Of a stretch of DNA of 64,000 bases, positions 47,819-57,438 are shown one piece after another; within the stretch, counting starts at the first letter, position 1, and each line of letters begins with the position of its first letter. The DNA comes from Kiritimatiellia bacterium (GTDB lineage Bacteria; Verrucomicrobiota; Kiritimatiellia; UBA8416; YA12-FULL-48-11), in NCBI GenBank assembly GCA_028716365.1, contig JAQUPZ010000004.1:62001-126000 (forward strand), in the 5' to 3' direction. The notes beneath the pieces are model-generated. The model was given only the letters and a program-made list of their open reading frames with translations, had not been told where the DNA came from and searched no databases. A program made the translations under genes and the position numbers.

Positions 47819-49047
47819 GAATCGAAGAAGTAATAAAAGATAAGATCGGTATTTGTGTATCCGGCGGTCTTGATAGCAGAACTTTGACAAGAAAACTTGT
47901 TGACCTGGGTATTGATGTCACGTGTTTTGTTGCTGATCTTGCCCAGCCTGATGAGCCTAACATCAAAAGTGTTGCGTCCAAAATGGCACCGTGCGGGGCA
48001 AGTACTGTCATCGTTGATCTGAAGAATGCGATGGCCCGTGCCTGTTTTGAAATGATTAAGGCACAAGCCATGTATGATGGCGGTTATTGGAATTCAACAG
48101 GAATTGCCCGCGCGGTAACAGTGCGCGGCCTGATTCCTGAAATGAAGAAAAAAGGCTGCACGGTACTTGCTCATGGCGCAACGGGGCGGGGAAATGATCA
48201 AATGCGTTTTGAACGATATACAAACGTTCTAGCACCTGACATGAAGGTTTATGCTCCGTGGCGCGATCCGGAATTTTTGAAAGAATTTCCGGGTAGAAAA
48301 CAGATGGTTGAATTTCTAAACAAAGCGGGAATCGAAGCTGCGCTCGGAGTGAAAAAACGCTATTCAACCGATGCAAATCTGGCTGGAATATCATATGAGG
48401 CGGAAGACCTGGAAAGTATAAAAACGTCCTGTACCATAGTTAAACCCCAGATGGGGGTATGGCCGGAGGACGCACCCGATAAATGCGAGATTTTTACTGT
48501 TCGTTTTGAAAAGGGTTATGCCGTAAAGATCAACGGCAAGAAGGTCGTTCCACTGAAGGCAATGCTTGATGCAAACCTGATTGGCGGGCGAAATGGTATT
48601 GGGATAAAGAATGCGCTTGAGAATCGCATCATTGGAACCAAGAGCCGTGGTGTTTATGAATCTCCCGGCATGGAGCTGCTGGGATACTGTCTTATGCAGG
48701 TTTACCATGCTGTTCTCGATCGCAGGGCGCTGGAGTTGTTCAAATATCTTTCCGGATTAATTGCACGGCAAGTCTATGATGGGCGTTACTATGATCCAAC
48801 GACCAGGGCTGCTCAATCTGCAATAGATGTTTTTGCAGAATTTGCCAATGCAACGGTTGCCGTCGAACTTTATAAAGGTAATATCCACTTCAAGAGTTTG
48901 ACAGATTGTTCTGCTTCGCTGTATAATGAAGCGGATTCTTCCATGGAAGAGAGTAGAGGTTTAAATCCTGTCAGTTCCCAGGGTTTTGCCGAAATTCAGA
49001 GCGTAGAGGCCAAGTCGCTGGCAAAAGCCGGACAGATTAAGGCATGA
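47815..49047 (+). CDS. argG: argininosuccinate synthase
   Basis: IGICVSGGLDSRTLTRKL...VLAHGATGRGNDQMRFE...YEAEDLE; downstream of and overlapping argD. Confidence 0.9.
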   Translation: MRIEEVIKDKIGICVSGGLDSRTLTRKLVDLGIDVTCFVADLAQPDEPNIKSVASKMAPCGASTVIVDLKNAMARACFEMIKAQAMYDGGYWNSTGIARAVTVRGLIPEMKKKGCTVLAHGATGRGNDQMRFERYTNVLAPDMKVYAPWRDPEFLKEFPGRKQMVEFLNKAGIEAALGVKKRYSTDANLAGISYEAEDLESIKTSCTIVKPQMGVWPEDAPDKCEIFTVRFEKGYAVKINGKKVVPLKAMLDANLIGGRNGIGIKNALENRIIGTKSRGVYESPGMELLGYCLMQVYHAVLDRRALELFKYLSGLIARQVYDGRYYDPTTRAAQSAIDVFAEFANATVAVELYKGNIHFKSLTDCSASLYNEADSSMEESRGLNPVSSQGFAEIQSVEAKSLAKAGQIKA

Positions 49048-49069
49048 ATCTTTCTGCGAGGGAGAAGTC

Positions 49070-49855
49070 ATGATTGCCGCCAGTAAAATACCGGTGGTGA
49101 TGACGGTAGCCGGTTCTGATAGTGGCGGCGGGGCCGGGGTACAGGCTGACCTTAAAGTATTTTCTGCACTTAAAGTTTTCGGTACTACCGCGATTACCTG
49201 TATAACTGCTCAAAACCCGCACAAGGTAGCAGGCATCGTTTCTCTTGATCCGGAAATGATCGCATTACAGATTAAGACTGTATGTTCTGCTTTTCCTGTC
49301 AAGGCTGCGAAAACAGGGATGCTTTATTCTGCCGGAATTATTCGAACGGTGGCAAAGGAGCTTGCAAAGCAGAAATTAAAAGTACTTGTCGTTGATCCTG
49401 TAATGATGGCGACATCCGGTGGGTGTTTGATCTGCAAACAGGCATTTCATGCATTGAGTTCAGAACTTATCCCAATGGCTACCTTGATCACGCCTAATAT
49501 CCCTGAGGCTGAACAGCTGATTGGCAAACGGATCGGCTGCCTGGACGATATGAAGTATGCATCCTTAACTCTGAATAAGAAATTCAGAACCGCATGCGTT
49601 CTTAAAGGCGGACATCTTGTTCACAAGTCAGGCAAAAACAGGGACAAGGTTGTGGATGTTCTTTGTGTGAATGGTGATGTTACTGAGTTTCGTGTAAATC
49701 GGGTTCCTGTTAATATGACGCATGGTACAGGCTGCAGGTTTTCAGCGGCTTTGACTGCGTATCTCGCCAGGAAACTGTCTCTTACCGATGCAGTCTGTAA
49801 AGCCCAACGATTTGTTTCCGAAACATTATCCAACCCTCTGTATCTCGGAAAATAG
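49070..49855 (+). CDS. thiD: hydroxymethylpyrimidine/phosphomethylpyrimidine kinase
   Basis: VVMTVAGSDSGGGAGVQADLKVFSALKVFGTTAITCITAQN...LITPNIPEAEQL...VNMTHGTGC. Confidence 0.94.
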   Translation: MIAASKIPVVMTVAGSDSGGGAGVQADLKVFSALKVFGTTAITCITAQNPHKVAGIVSLDPEMIALQIKTVCSAFPVKAAKTGMLYSAGIIRTVAKELAKQKLKVLVVDPVMMATSGGCLICKQAFHALSSELIPMATLITPNIPEAEQLIGKRIGCLDDMKYASLTLNKKFRTACVLKGGHLVHKSGKNRDKVVDVLCVNGDVTEFRVNRVPVNMTHGTGCRFSAALTAYLARKLSLTDAVCKAQRFVSETLSNPLYLGK

Positions 49856-49868
49856 GCATGCCACACGT

Positions 49869-51188
49869 TTACTTCCGGATAATGGCCAGAATTTCATCGC
49901 GCTTTTGTTCCATCAGGCCCTTGCTCTTTGCCTCAAGATTAAGCCTGATGAGGGGCTCAGTATTGGACGTACGGACATTAAACCACCAGTCTGTATATTC
50001 AACGCTTACACCGTCCAGTTCGATGAACTTACCGTCGTTGTATTTCTTTTTCAAAGCATCAAGTACAAGTCCGGTGTTCTCAACCTCGGAATTAATTTCA
50101 CCGCTGGCAAAGTAACGCCTTATAGGTTTAATAAGCTCGGAAAGCGATTTACTGCTCTTGCTTACAATATTTGCAACACATATGACTGCCATTGCAGAAC
50201 TCTCGGTAAAGAAATTATCTCTGAAATAGTAATGGCCTGACACTTCACCAGCAAAAATGGCATTGTTTTCGCGCATTTGTTGCTTGATGAAAGCATGACC
50301 CACACGACTCATCATCGGCGTCCCGCCGTTCTTTTCGATCACTTCTTTGACAGCCCAACTGCTGCGCAGGTCGTAGAAGATCACCCCTTTTGTCCTTGCA
50401 AGCAAGTCTTGTGCAATCAGGGCAGTTATCATATCCATTGGAACAATATCACCTTTTTCATCAACAAAACCGACACGATCGGCATCGCCATCAAAAGCCG
50501 CGCCAAATGCATATTTACCGGCACGTATTTTATGCTGTAGAGCTTCCAGAGTCTCAGTTTTCAAAGGATTTGCCTCATGGTTGGGGAAAGTTCCATCGAG
50601 TACATCGAACATGGGATCTATGTCTACGATTCCGGCCAGGGCTCGTGCTTCGTAGATACCCATGGCATTGGCCATGTCAACCGCTATTTTCAGGCGACGT
50701 TGAACTGCAGCGAGTTTACCGACATTAGTACAATAAGTTGTTATAATATCGTATTTGGAAACTGTTCCCTGTTTTTTTGCCGGTATATCAAATGATTCAT
50801 TTTGAACGATCTTTTCAATTTCCTGAATACCTGTCGCTCCACTGATAGGTATTGCGCTTTTACGGGAAAGCTTCATTCCGTTCCATTCACCGGGATTATG
50901 TGAGGCCGTGATCATGATTCCGGCATCGGCACCGAGAATACCATTTGCATGGTATGACATCGGAGTGGAACACATCCCAAGGTCAACTACATCTGCCCCC
51001 TGCATGGTCAGACCACGGCAGAGCGCATGGAAAAGCGGCTCAGAATGAGGGCGCATATCGCGTCCTATGACTGCTTTTTTGCACTTCAGGAATGTTACAA
51101 AAGCGCGTCCGATTTTGAATGCCAGATTTTCTGTAATCGTTTTTCCGTAAATACCGCGAATGTCATATGCCTTGAATATTCCAGCCAT
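49869..51188 (-). CDS. manB: phosphomannomutase/phosphoglucomutase
   Basis: AYDIRGIYGKTITENLAFKIGRAFVTF; MITASHNPGEWNGMKL; AAFDGDADRVGFVDEKG; GEVSGHYYFRD. Confidence 0.93.
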   Translation of the reverse strand: MAGIFKAYDIRGIYGKTITENLAFKIGRAFVTFLKCKKAVIGRDMRPHSEPLFHALCRGLTMQGADVVDLGMCSTPMSYHANGILGADAGIMITASHNPGEWNGMKLSRKSAIPISGATGIQEIEKIVQNESFDIPAKKQGTVSKYDIITTYCTNVGKLAAVQRRLKIAVDMANAMGIYEARALAGIVDIDPMFDVLDGTFPNHEANPLKTETLEALQHKIRAGKYAFGAAFDGDADRVGFVDEKGDIVPMDMITALIAQDLLARTKGVIFYDLRSSWAVKEVIEKNGGTPMMSRVGHAFIKQQMRENNAIFAGEVSGHYYFRDNFFTESSAMAVICVANIVSKSSKSLSELIKPIRRYFASGEINSEVENTGLVLDALKKKYNDGKFIELDGVSVEYTDWWFNVRTSNTEPLIRLNLEAKSKGLMEQKRDEILAIIRK

Positions 51189-51362
51189 TTTCGTTCCCTT
51201 GATTTGAATGTTGTGATTTATAAACGATATGCATCCTATTCGCCGACATATTAAAATTCAAGCATGATATGGGAATGTAGACTTGAAACGATAAGGCATT
51301 GGACTTAACGTATCATCCTGTTTATTTTCAAGCTTAAGCGGATGTTGGCAGAAGTGAATAAT

Positions 51363-51911
51363 ATGAAACGAAGGAAAGATTATCTCGTGTGGATGGATTG
51401 TGAAATGACAGGCCTGGATCCTTCCATCCATGTTCTACTCGAAATTGCTACGATTATAACAAATTACGACCTGGAAGTTATCGCGGAAGGGCCGGTCCTG
51501 GCCATTCGGCAGAGTGAACCGGAGCTCAAGAAGATGGATGGCTGGTGCCGTCGTACGCATGGCAAAAGCGGGTTGATTGACCGCGTACGGAATGAAGGAG
51601 TTACTATCGGCAGAGCGGAAAAACTGACTCTCGCGTTTCTCAGGCGTTATTGCTACAAACACTCCGCACCACTTTGTGGAAATTCGATCGGACACGACAA
51701 ACGGTTCCTTGCCAAGTACATGCCGGATTTGCATGATTTCTTTCATTACAAGATTGTGGATGTCAGTTCGATCAAGCTCCTTGTTTCGCAGTGGTATGGC
51801 AGGAAATATTCACCGCCGCGGAAAAAGAAACTTCATCGTTCCCTGACAGACATACGGGAATCAATTGCAGAATTGGCATATTACCGGGAAAAAGTATTCG
51901 TCAAATCATAG
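51363..51911 (+). CDS. orn: oligoribonuclease
   Basis: DYLVWMDCEMTGLDPSIHVLLEIATIITN; CGNSIGHDKRFLAKYMP; HRSLTDIRESIAELAYYRE. Confidence 0.93.
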   Translation: MKRRKDYLVWMDCEMTGLDPSIHVLLEIATIITNYDLEVIAEGPVLAIRQSEPELKKMDGWCRRTHGKSGLIDRVRNEGVTIGRAEKLTLAFLRRYCYKHSAPLCGNSIGHDKRFLAKYMPDLHDFFHYKIVDVSSIKLLVSQWYGRKYSPPRKKKLHRSLTDIRESIAELAYYREKVFVKS

Positions 51912-52028
51912 AAAAATGATTTTATCCGGTATTGTTTTGTACGCAAAGAGTTATTGATAGGTGGCGGCCTATCATGTAACGTGTGGACTCATTTTTCATT
52001 TATCCAAGGTAAAACAGTAAAGTTTGTT

Positions 52029-55000
52029 ATGTATAAGCCAGTTTCAAACAAAATTGATTTTGCAGCGATGGAGAAAGATATCCTCACGCTATGGGCGAAA
52101 GAAGATACCTTCCAAAAGTCCATGACTGAGAGGAAGTCGGCATCGGAATTCGTATTCTACGATGGGCCACCATTTGCCACGGGACTTCCTCATTACGGCC
52201 ACCTCCTTGCAGGCACAATCAAGGACATTGTACCTCGTTACCAGACCATGCGTGGACACTACGTTGACCGCCGATTCGGGTGGGATTGTCACGGCTTACC
52301 GGTTGAATACGAGGTTGAACAGGACCTTGAAATCAGCGGAAAGACCGAGATTGAAAAGATGGGCGTCGACAAGTTCAATGAGGCCTGTCGCAGTATAGTC
52401 CTAAGGTATACGCGGGAATGGCGCGAGATTGTTACCCGGATGGGGCGCTGGGTCGATTTTGACCGTGATTACAAGACAATGGAACCCACTTACATGGAAT
52501 CAATATGGTGGGTCTTCAAGGCACTCTGGGAAAAGGGCCTCATATACGAAGGATCAAAAATTCTGCCGTATTGCCCGCGCTGCTCAACACCACTGTCGAA
52601 CTTTGAAACGAACCAGGGTTACAGGGATGTCGCCGACCCAGCAATAACGATCAGGTTCAAGCTCGATAATGAACCGAACGCATATATCCTGGCATGGACG
52701 ACAACCCCATGGACGCTTCCATCCAACATGGCTCTTGCGGTAGGCAAAGACATAACGTATGTCAGGGTTAAAGAGAAAGATGCCGTATATTACCTCGCCA
52801 AGGCACGATTCGCCGAATACTACAAGAAGCCTGAACAGTATGAATCAGTCACGGAACTGAAAGGCTCTGAACTCTTAAGGCTGACCTACGAGCCGCTCTT
52901 CCCATATTTCGCTGACAAAAAGGCAGAAGGCGCTTTCCGGGTTGTGAATGCCGATTTTGTTTCGACCGAGGATGGCACAGGCGTGGTACACATTGCCCCG
53001 GGTTTCGGTGAAGATGATTATCGTCTCGGACTTGCCGAGCAAATACCCGTGGTCTGCCCGGTGGACGAGGAAGGACGCTTCACAGCGGTAATCAAAGATT
53101 ACGCTGGTCAGGATGTCAAAAAGGCCGATCATCCGATACTGGCGAGACTCAAAGAAGAAAAGAAACTTGTTCATCGTTCGCAGATCCTGCACAGCTATCC
53201 TCACTGCTGGCGGTGTGATACGCCGTTGATTTACAGGGCTATTTCCACGTGGTTTGTAAAGGTTGAACAGATCAAGGACAGGCTGATTGAAGCCAACAAG
53301 AAGGTACACTGGGTCCCTGAACACCTGCGCGACGGACGTTTCGGGAAATGGTTGGAAGGTGCAAGGGACTGGGCAATCTCGCGTAACAGGTACTGGGGTA
53401 CCCCTTTGCCGATTTGGCGCAGTAAAGACGGAGATGAAATGGTTTGTGTCGGATCGATCGAAGAGCTCGAACAGTTATCAGGGCAAAAGATCAGCGATTT
53501 GCACAAGCATAATGTGGATAAGCTTGAAATTCCTTCAAGAAACGGTAAAGGGACTTTAAAAAGAATTCCAGAAGTACTGGATTGCTGGTTCGAGAGCGGT
53601 GCAATGCCTTATGCTCAGGCACATTATCCCTTTGAGAACAAGGAACATTTCGAAAGTCATTTCCCCGCTGATTTCATCGCTGAGGGTTTGGATCAGACGA
53701 GGGGTTGGTTCTATACTTTGATGGTTTTATCCGTTGCTCTGTTTGACAAGCCGGCATTTAAGAATGTCATTGTCAATGGACTTGTACTTGCAAAAGACGG
53801 CAAAAAAATGAGCAAACGACTTAAAAATTATCCTGACCCTGTTCATGTTATTAACAGTTACGGAGCTGATGCTCTCCGGCTTTATATGGTTAATTCGCCT
53901 GTCGTGAGGACAGAGGACCTCTGTTTTTCGGAAGATGGCGTAAAACATGTGCTTCGTGATGTTCTTATTCCTCTATGGAACGCTTACAGTTTTTTTGTGA
54001 CGTATGCAAATATTGACGGTTGGCATGGAGATGGAACATCAGGTTGTTCAAGCAATAACGTATTGGACAGGTGGATCAGGAGTTCTCTTGAAAGCCTTGC
54101 TGTCAAGGTGACAACGGCAATGGATAATTACGATTTACAGAATGCCGCCCGTCCGTTTGTCGGGTTTATCGATGACCTTACTAACTGGTACATCAGAAGA
54201 AGTCGCCGAAGGTTCTGGAAATCTCAGGATGATGACGACAAGGAACAGGCATACCGGACTTTAAGTTACGTGCTGATCCAATTATCCCGGATAGCAGCGC
54301 CATTTATTCCGTTCATGAGTGAAAGTATATACCAGAATCTCAGGTCAAAAGGTATGCCTGAGTCAGTCCACCTTTGCGGATTCCCGGTTCCGGACGGCAG
54401 TAACCGTGACGAAGAGCTGGAGGAACAAATGGCCGAGGTTATGACAGTTGTAAAGCTTGGCCGATTGCTTCGTGCGGAGAAAGATTTAAAGATTCGTCAG
54501 CCTCTGGCATCTATGCATGTTGTTTCGAGGAATCCCGAAATACTCAGGCGTATAGAGACTCGCATGGATATCATTATTGATGAACTTAATGTCCGAAAAC
54601 TGGAGTTTGGGGTACATGAAACCGAACTGGCAGATTTGAAGGCTAAACCTGATTTCAAAAGAATGGGACCACGACTTGGTCCGCTTGTAAAGGCTGCAGC
54701 AGGTGTAATCGCTAAAATGGACGGTAAAACGATCGAAAATATTTTATCAGGTGCGAAGATTTCACTGAGTGTCAATGGACAAAATGTAGAGGTTGACTCT
54801 AATGACATCATTGTTGAACGTATACCTCGAAAAGGGCTGGTGGTTGCTTCCGAAGGACCAGTAATTGTTGCTTTAGAAACCGAACTGAGCTCTGACCTTA
54901 TTCAGGAAGGTCTGGCCAGAGAATTTGTCAATAAAATCCAGAATATGCGCAAAACAGCCGATTTTGAAGTTACGCAAAGAATAAAGATCAACTTCACTTC

Positions 55001-55163
55001 AGACGCTGAAATCAAAGAAGCAGTAATGAAGTTCATAGATTACCTTAAGACCGAAACACTTTGTCTCGATTTGAATTTTGTACAATCCAAACCAGCCGGT
55101 GCCAATGACTGGGATATCAACGGGCATTCCTGTGCGATCGAAGTTATACCGGTCAAGAAATAG
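52029..55163 (+). CDS. ileS: isoleucyl-tRNA synthetase, eukaryotic-like (IleS2) type
   Basis: FYDGPPFATGLPHYGHLLAGTIKDIVPRYQTMRGHYVDRRFGWDCHGLPVE; KDGKKMSKRLKNYPDP. Confidence 0.95.
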   Translation: MYKPVSNKIDFAAMEKDILTLWAKEDTFQKSMTERKSASEFVFYDGPPFATGLPHYGHLLAGTIKDIVPRYQTMRGHYVDRRFGWDCHGLPVEYEVEQDLEISGKTEIEKMGVDKFNEACRSIVLRYTREWREIVTRMGRWVDFDRDYKTMEPTYMESIWWVFKALWEKGLIYEGSKILPYCPRCSTPLSNFETNQGYRDVADPAITIRFKLDNEPNAYILAWTTTPWTLPSNMALAVGKDITYVRVKEKDAVYYLAKARFAEYYKKPEQYESVTELKGSELLRLTYEPLFPYFADKKAEGAFRVVNADFVSTEDGTGVVHIAPGFGEDDYRLGLAEQIPVVCPVDEEGRFTAVIKDYAGQDVKKADHPILARLKEEKKLVHRSQILHSYPHCWRCDTPLIYRAISTWFVKVEQIKDRLIEANKKVHWVPEHLRDGRFGKWLEGARDWAISRNRYWGTPLPIWRSKDGDEMVCVGSIEELEQLSGQKISDLHKHNVDKLEIPSRNGKGTLKRIPEVLDCWFESGAMPYAQAHYPFENKEHFESHFPADFIAEGLDQTRGWFYTLMVLSVALFDKPAFKNVIVNGLVLAKDGKKMSKRLKNYPDPVHVINSYGADALRLYMVNSPVVRTEDLCFSEDGVKHVLRDVLIPLWNAYSFFVTYANIDGWHGDGTSGCSSNNVLDRWIRSSLESLAVKVTTAMDNYDLQNAARPFVGFIDDLTNWYIRRSRRRFWKSQDDDDKEQAYRTLSYVLIQLSRIAAPFIPFMSESIYQNLRSKGMPESVHLCGFPVPDGSNRDEELEEQMAEVMTVVKLGRLLRAEKDLKIRQPLASMHVVSRNPEILRRIETRMDIIIDELNVRKLEFGVHETELADLKAKPDFKRMGPRLGPLVKAAAGVIAKMDGKTIENILSGAKISLSVNGQNVEVDSNDIIVERIPRKGLVVASEGPVIVALETELSSDLIQEGLAREFVNKIQNMRKTADFEVTQRIKINFTSDAEIKEAVMKFIDYLKTETLCLDLNFVQSKPAGANDWDINGHSCAIEVIPVKK

Positions 55164-56343
55164 AATTATTCCCCAAGAATGACTGACCATACGGCAAAGG
55201 TGCTGTCGCAAAAAAAGAAGCTACTGACTGGGCAATATCATAAAATCCTTTGCGAATACCCAGACTTCGGCCTGTAACTAACGGTTGGAAGGAAAGCAGT
55301 GGGACAAATTCACGTGTATGGTCGGAACCTTTATATGTTGGATCATTTCCATGATCAGCAGTGATTATAAGAAGATCGCCATTTTTCAATTTCGGCAGGA
55401 GTTGTTCCATAAAACGATCTGTATCTGCAAGCGCCACAGCATAACCTGTAACATCACGGCGATGGCCATAGAGCATGTCGAAGTCAATCAGATTAGCGAA
55501 GACCAGTCCATCTCCATGTTCTGAGGCAATCGCAAGCAGAGTTTTCTGCGCATCCCGATTATTTTCCATGTGGATACTTTTTGATAATGGGGCACCTGTA
55601 AAAATGTCGTCCAGTTTCCCCACAGTTATTGCAGGGATACCAGCGTCGTATAACCGGTGGAAAATCGTATTATCAGGCATGCGACATGAAAAATCACGAC
55701 GGTTTTCGGTACGTTTAAAAGCGCCGGGTTTACCGAGATATGGCCGGGCTATAACACGTCCCACTTTATAAGGATTACAAAGTTCGCGTGCGATTGCACA
55801 GGCACTATACAGCTCTTTTAACGGAATAATCTCTTCATGTGCGGCAATTTGAAATACTGAATCGGCACTGGTATACACAATCCATGAACCTTCTTTCATC
55901 TGTCTTTCACCGAGTTCATCGATTATCGCTATACCACTGGCAGCCTTATTCCCAAGTATTTTCCTACCGGTGCGCAACTCGAATTCATGAACAAGTTCTT
56001 CAGGAAATGATGGTGGATCAGACTTAAAAATATGAAATCCTGCCTTTAATTCGATGCCAGCCATTTCCCAGTGACCAGTTGTAGTATCTTTGCCTCTAGA
56101 CACCTCCTGCATGGCACCGTAACTGGCTATAGGAGCGGAGCAGGGGGCCAGCCCTTCGATGGCAATACCCCTTGTTATGGCAGGTATGTTCCCCATGCCC
56201 ATTTTCTGCAGGACCGGCAGGCTAAGCCCGCCGACCGCCTGGGCTATATGAGCGAGAGTACTGGCGCCTGAATCACCATAATCAGCGGCATCTGGAGCTT
56301 CGCCTATTCCAACAGAATCAAGAACAATGATAAAACACTTCAT
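55153..56343 (-). CDS. deoB: phosphopentomutase
   Basis: MKCFIIVLDSVGIGEAPDAADYGDSGASTLAHIAQ; YTSADSVFQIAAHEE; ITADHGNDPTYKGSDHTREFVPLL. Confidence 0.95.
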   Translation of the reverse strand: MKCFIIVLDSVGIGEAPDAADYGDSGASTLAHIAQAVGGLSLPVLQKMGMGNIPAITRGIAIEGLAPCSAPIASYGAMQEVSRGKDTTTGHWEMAGIELKAGFHIFKSDPPSFPEELVHEFELRTGRKILGNKAASGIAIIDELGERQMKEGSWIVYTSADSVFQIAAHEEIIPLKELYSACAIARELCNPYKVGRVIARPYLGKPGAFKRTENRRDFSCRMPDNTIFHRLYDAGIPAITVGKLDDIFTGAPLSKSIHMENNRDAQKTLLAIASEHGDGLVFANLIDFDMLYGHRRDVTGYAVALADTDRFMEQLLPKLKNGDLLIITADHGNDPTYKGSDHTREFVPLLSFQPLVTGRSLGIRKGFYDIAQSVASFFATAPLPYGQSFLGNNSIS

Positions 56344-56442
56344 ATAGTGAAGAATAATGAGATTATTCACATAAAGCGAAAAGAAAGTGGACAGAAGAAT
56401 ACAAGATAGTAAGAATACATGGTTATGGGATGAGGGAAGATT

Positions 56443-57438
56443 ATGAGTACAGCAAAATTCTGGCATAAACTTGAAAATGGTCGGATTGAATGTGATTTAT
56501 GTCCTCATAACTGCAGGCTTTCGGATGGCAAGACAGGTTTATGCAAGGTACGAAGTGTTCGTGATGGGGAAATGAACGCTGATGGATATGGTTTCGTATC
56601 TTCAGTTGGGGTAGACCCTATTGAAAAAAAACCACTTTATCATTTTTATCCAGGTGCCGCGATTTTCAGCTTTGGCGGATGGGGATGTAACTTTGCCTGT
56701 GATTTCTGTCAAAACTGGACTATTTCCCAGGAGGTTGACTTTAGATCGAGAAAATATACTGCGGCGCAGATTGTAGAAAAGGCTCAGGGGTCCGGGTCAA
56801 TGGGAATTGCCTATACATATAATGAGCCAATAATCAATTTTGAATTTGTGGAGGATTGTGCAAAGCTTGCAAAATCCAAAGGCTTATCCAATGTACTTGT
56901 AACTAATGGTTATATTGAACCAGAACCAGCGGCAGAGTTGTTGCCGCTGATTGATGCTCTTAACATAGATATCAAAAGCATTGATGAAGAATTTTATAAA
57001 AGAAAGTGTCACGGCTCTGTTGGCCCTGTTATGGCATTTGCAATACAGGCAGTAAAATCCGGTTGCCATGTCGAGATAACCAACCTACTTATTCCGACAC
57101 TTAACGATGATGAAAAGCTGATCACAAAACTTGCATGCTGGATAAAAGATAACCTTGGGGAAAATGTACCATTACACCTCAGTGCCTATCACCCGCAATA
57201 TAAACTCAGTATTCCCGTGACACCTTTGGAGCTTCTAGAGCATGCATATGAATTATGCCGTGCTCAATTAATGTACGTTTATCTTGGAAATGTATGGTCT
57301 GATACCGGCTGTAACACTTTATGCCCAAAGTGTAAAAATATACTCATTTCGCGACATGGATACGACACAAAGATCACAGGCATTGAGAAGGGTACATGCA
57401 GGAAATGCAACCGTAAAGCTGATATCATTGGCCTGTAG
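56443..57438 (+). CDS. amrS: AmmeMemoRadiSam-system-type radical SAM enzyme
   Basis: CDLCPHNCRLSDGKTGLCKVR; GCNFACDFCQNW radical SAM CxxxCxxC; GIAYTYNEPIINFE. Confidence 0.9.
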   Translation: MSTAKFWHKLENGRIECDLCPHNCRLSDGKTGLCKVRSVRDGEMNADGYGFVSSVGVDPIEKKPLYHFYPGAAIFSFGGWGCNFACDFCQNWTISQEVDFRSRKYTAAQIVEKAQGSGSMGIAYTYNEPIINFEFVEDCAKLAKSKGLSNVLVTNGYIEPEPAAELLPLIDALNIDIKSIDEEFYKRKCHGSVGPVMAFAIQAVKSGCHVEITNLLIPTLNDDEKLITKLACWIKDNLGENVPLHLSAYHPQYKLSIPVTPLELLEHAYELCRAQLMYVYLGNVWSDTGCNTLCPKCKNILISRHGYDTKITGIEKGTCRKCNRKADIIGL

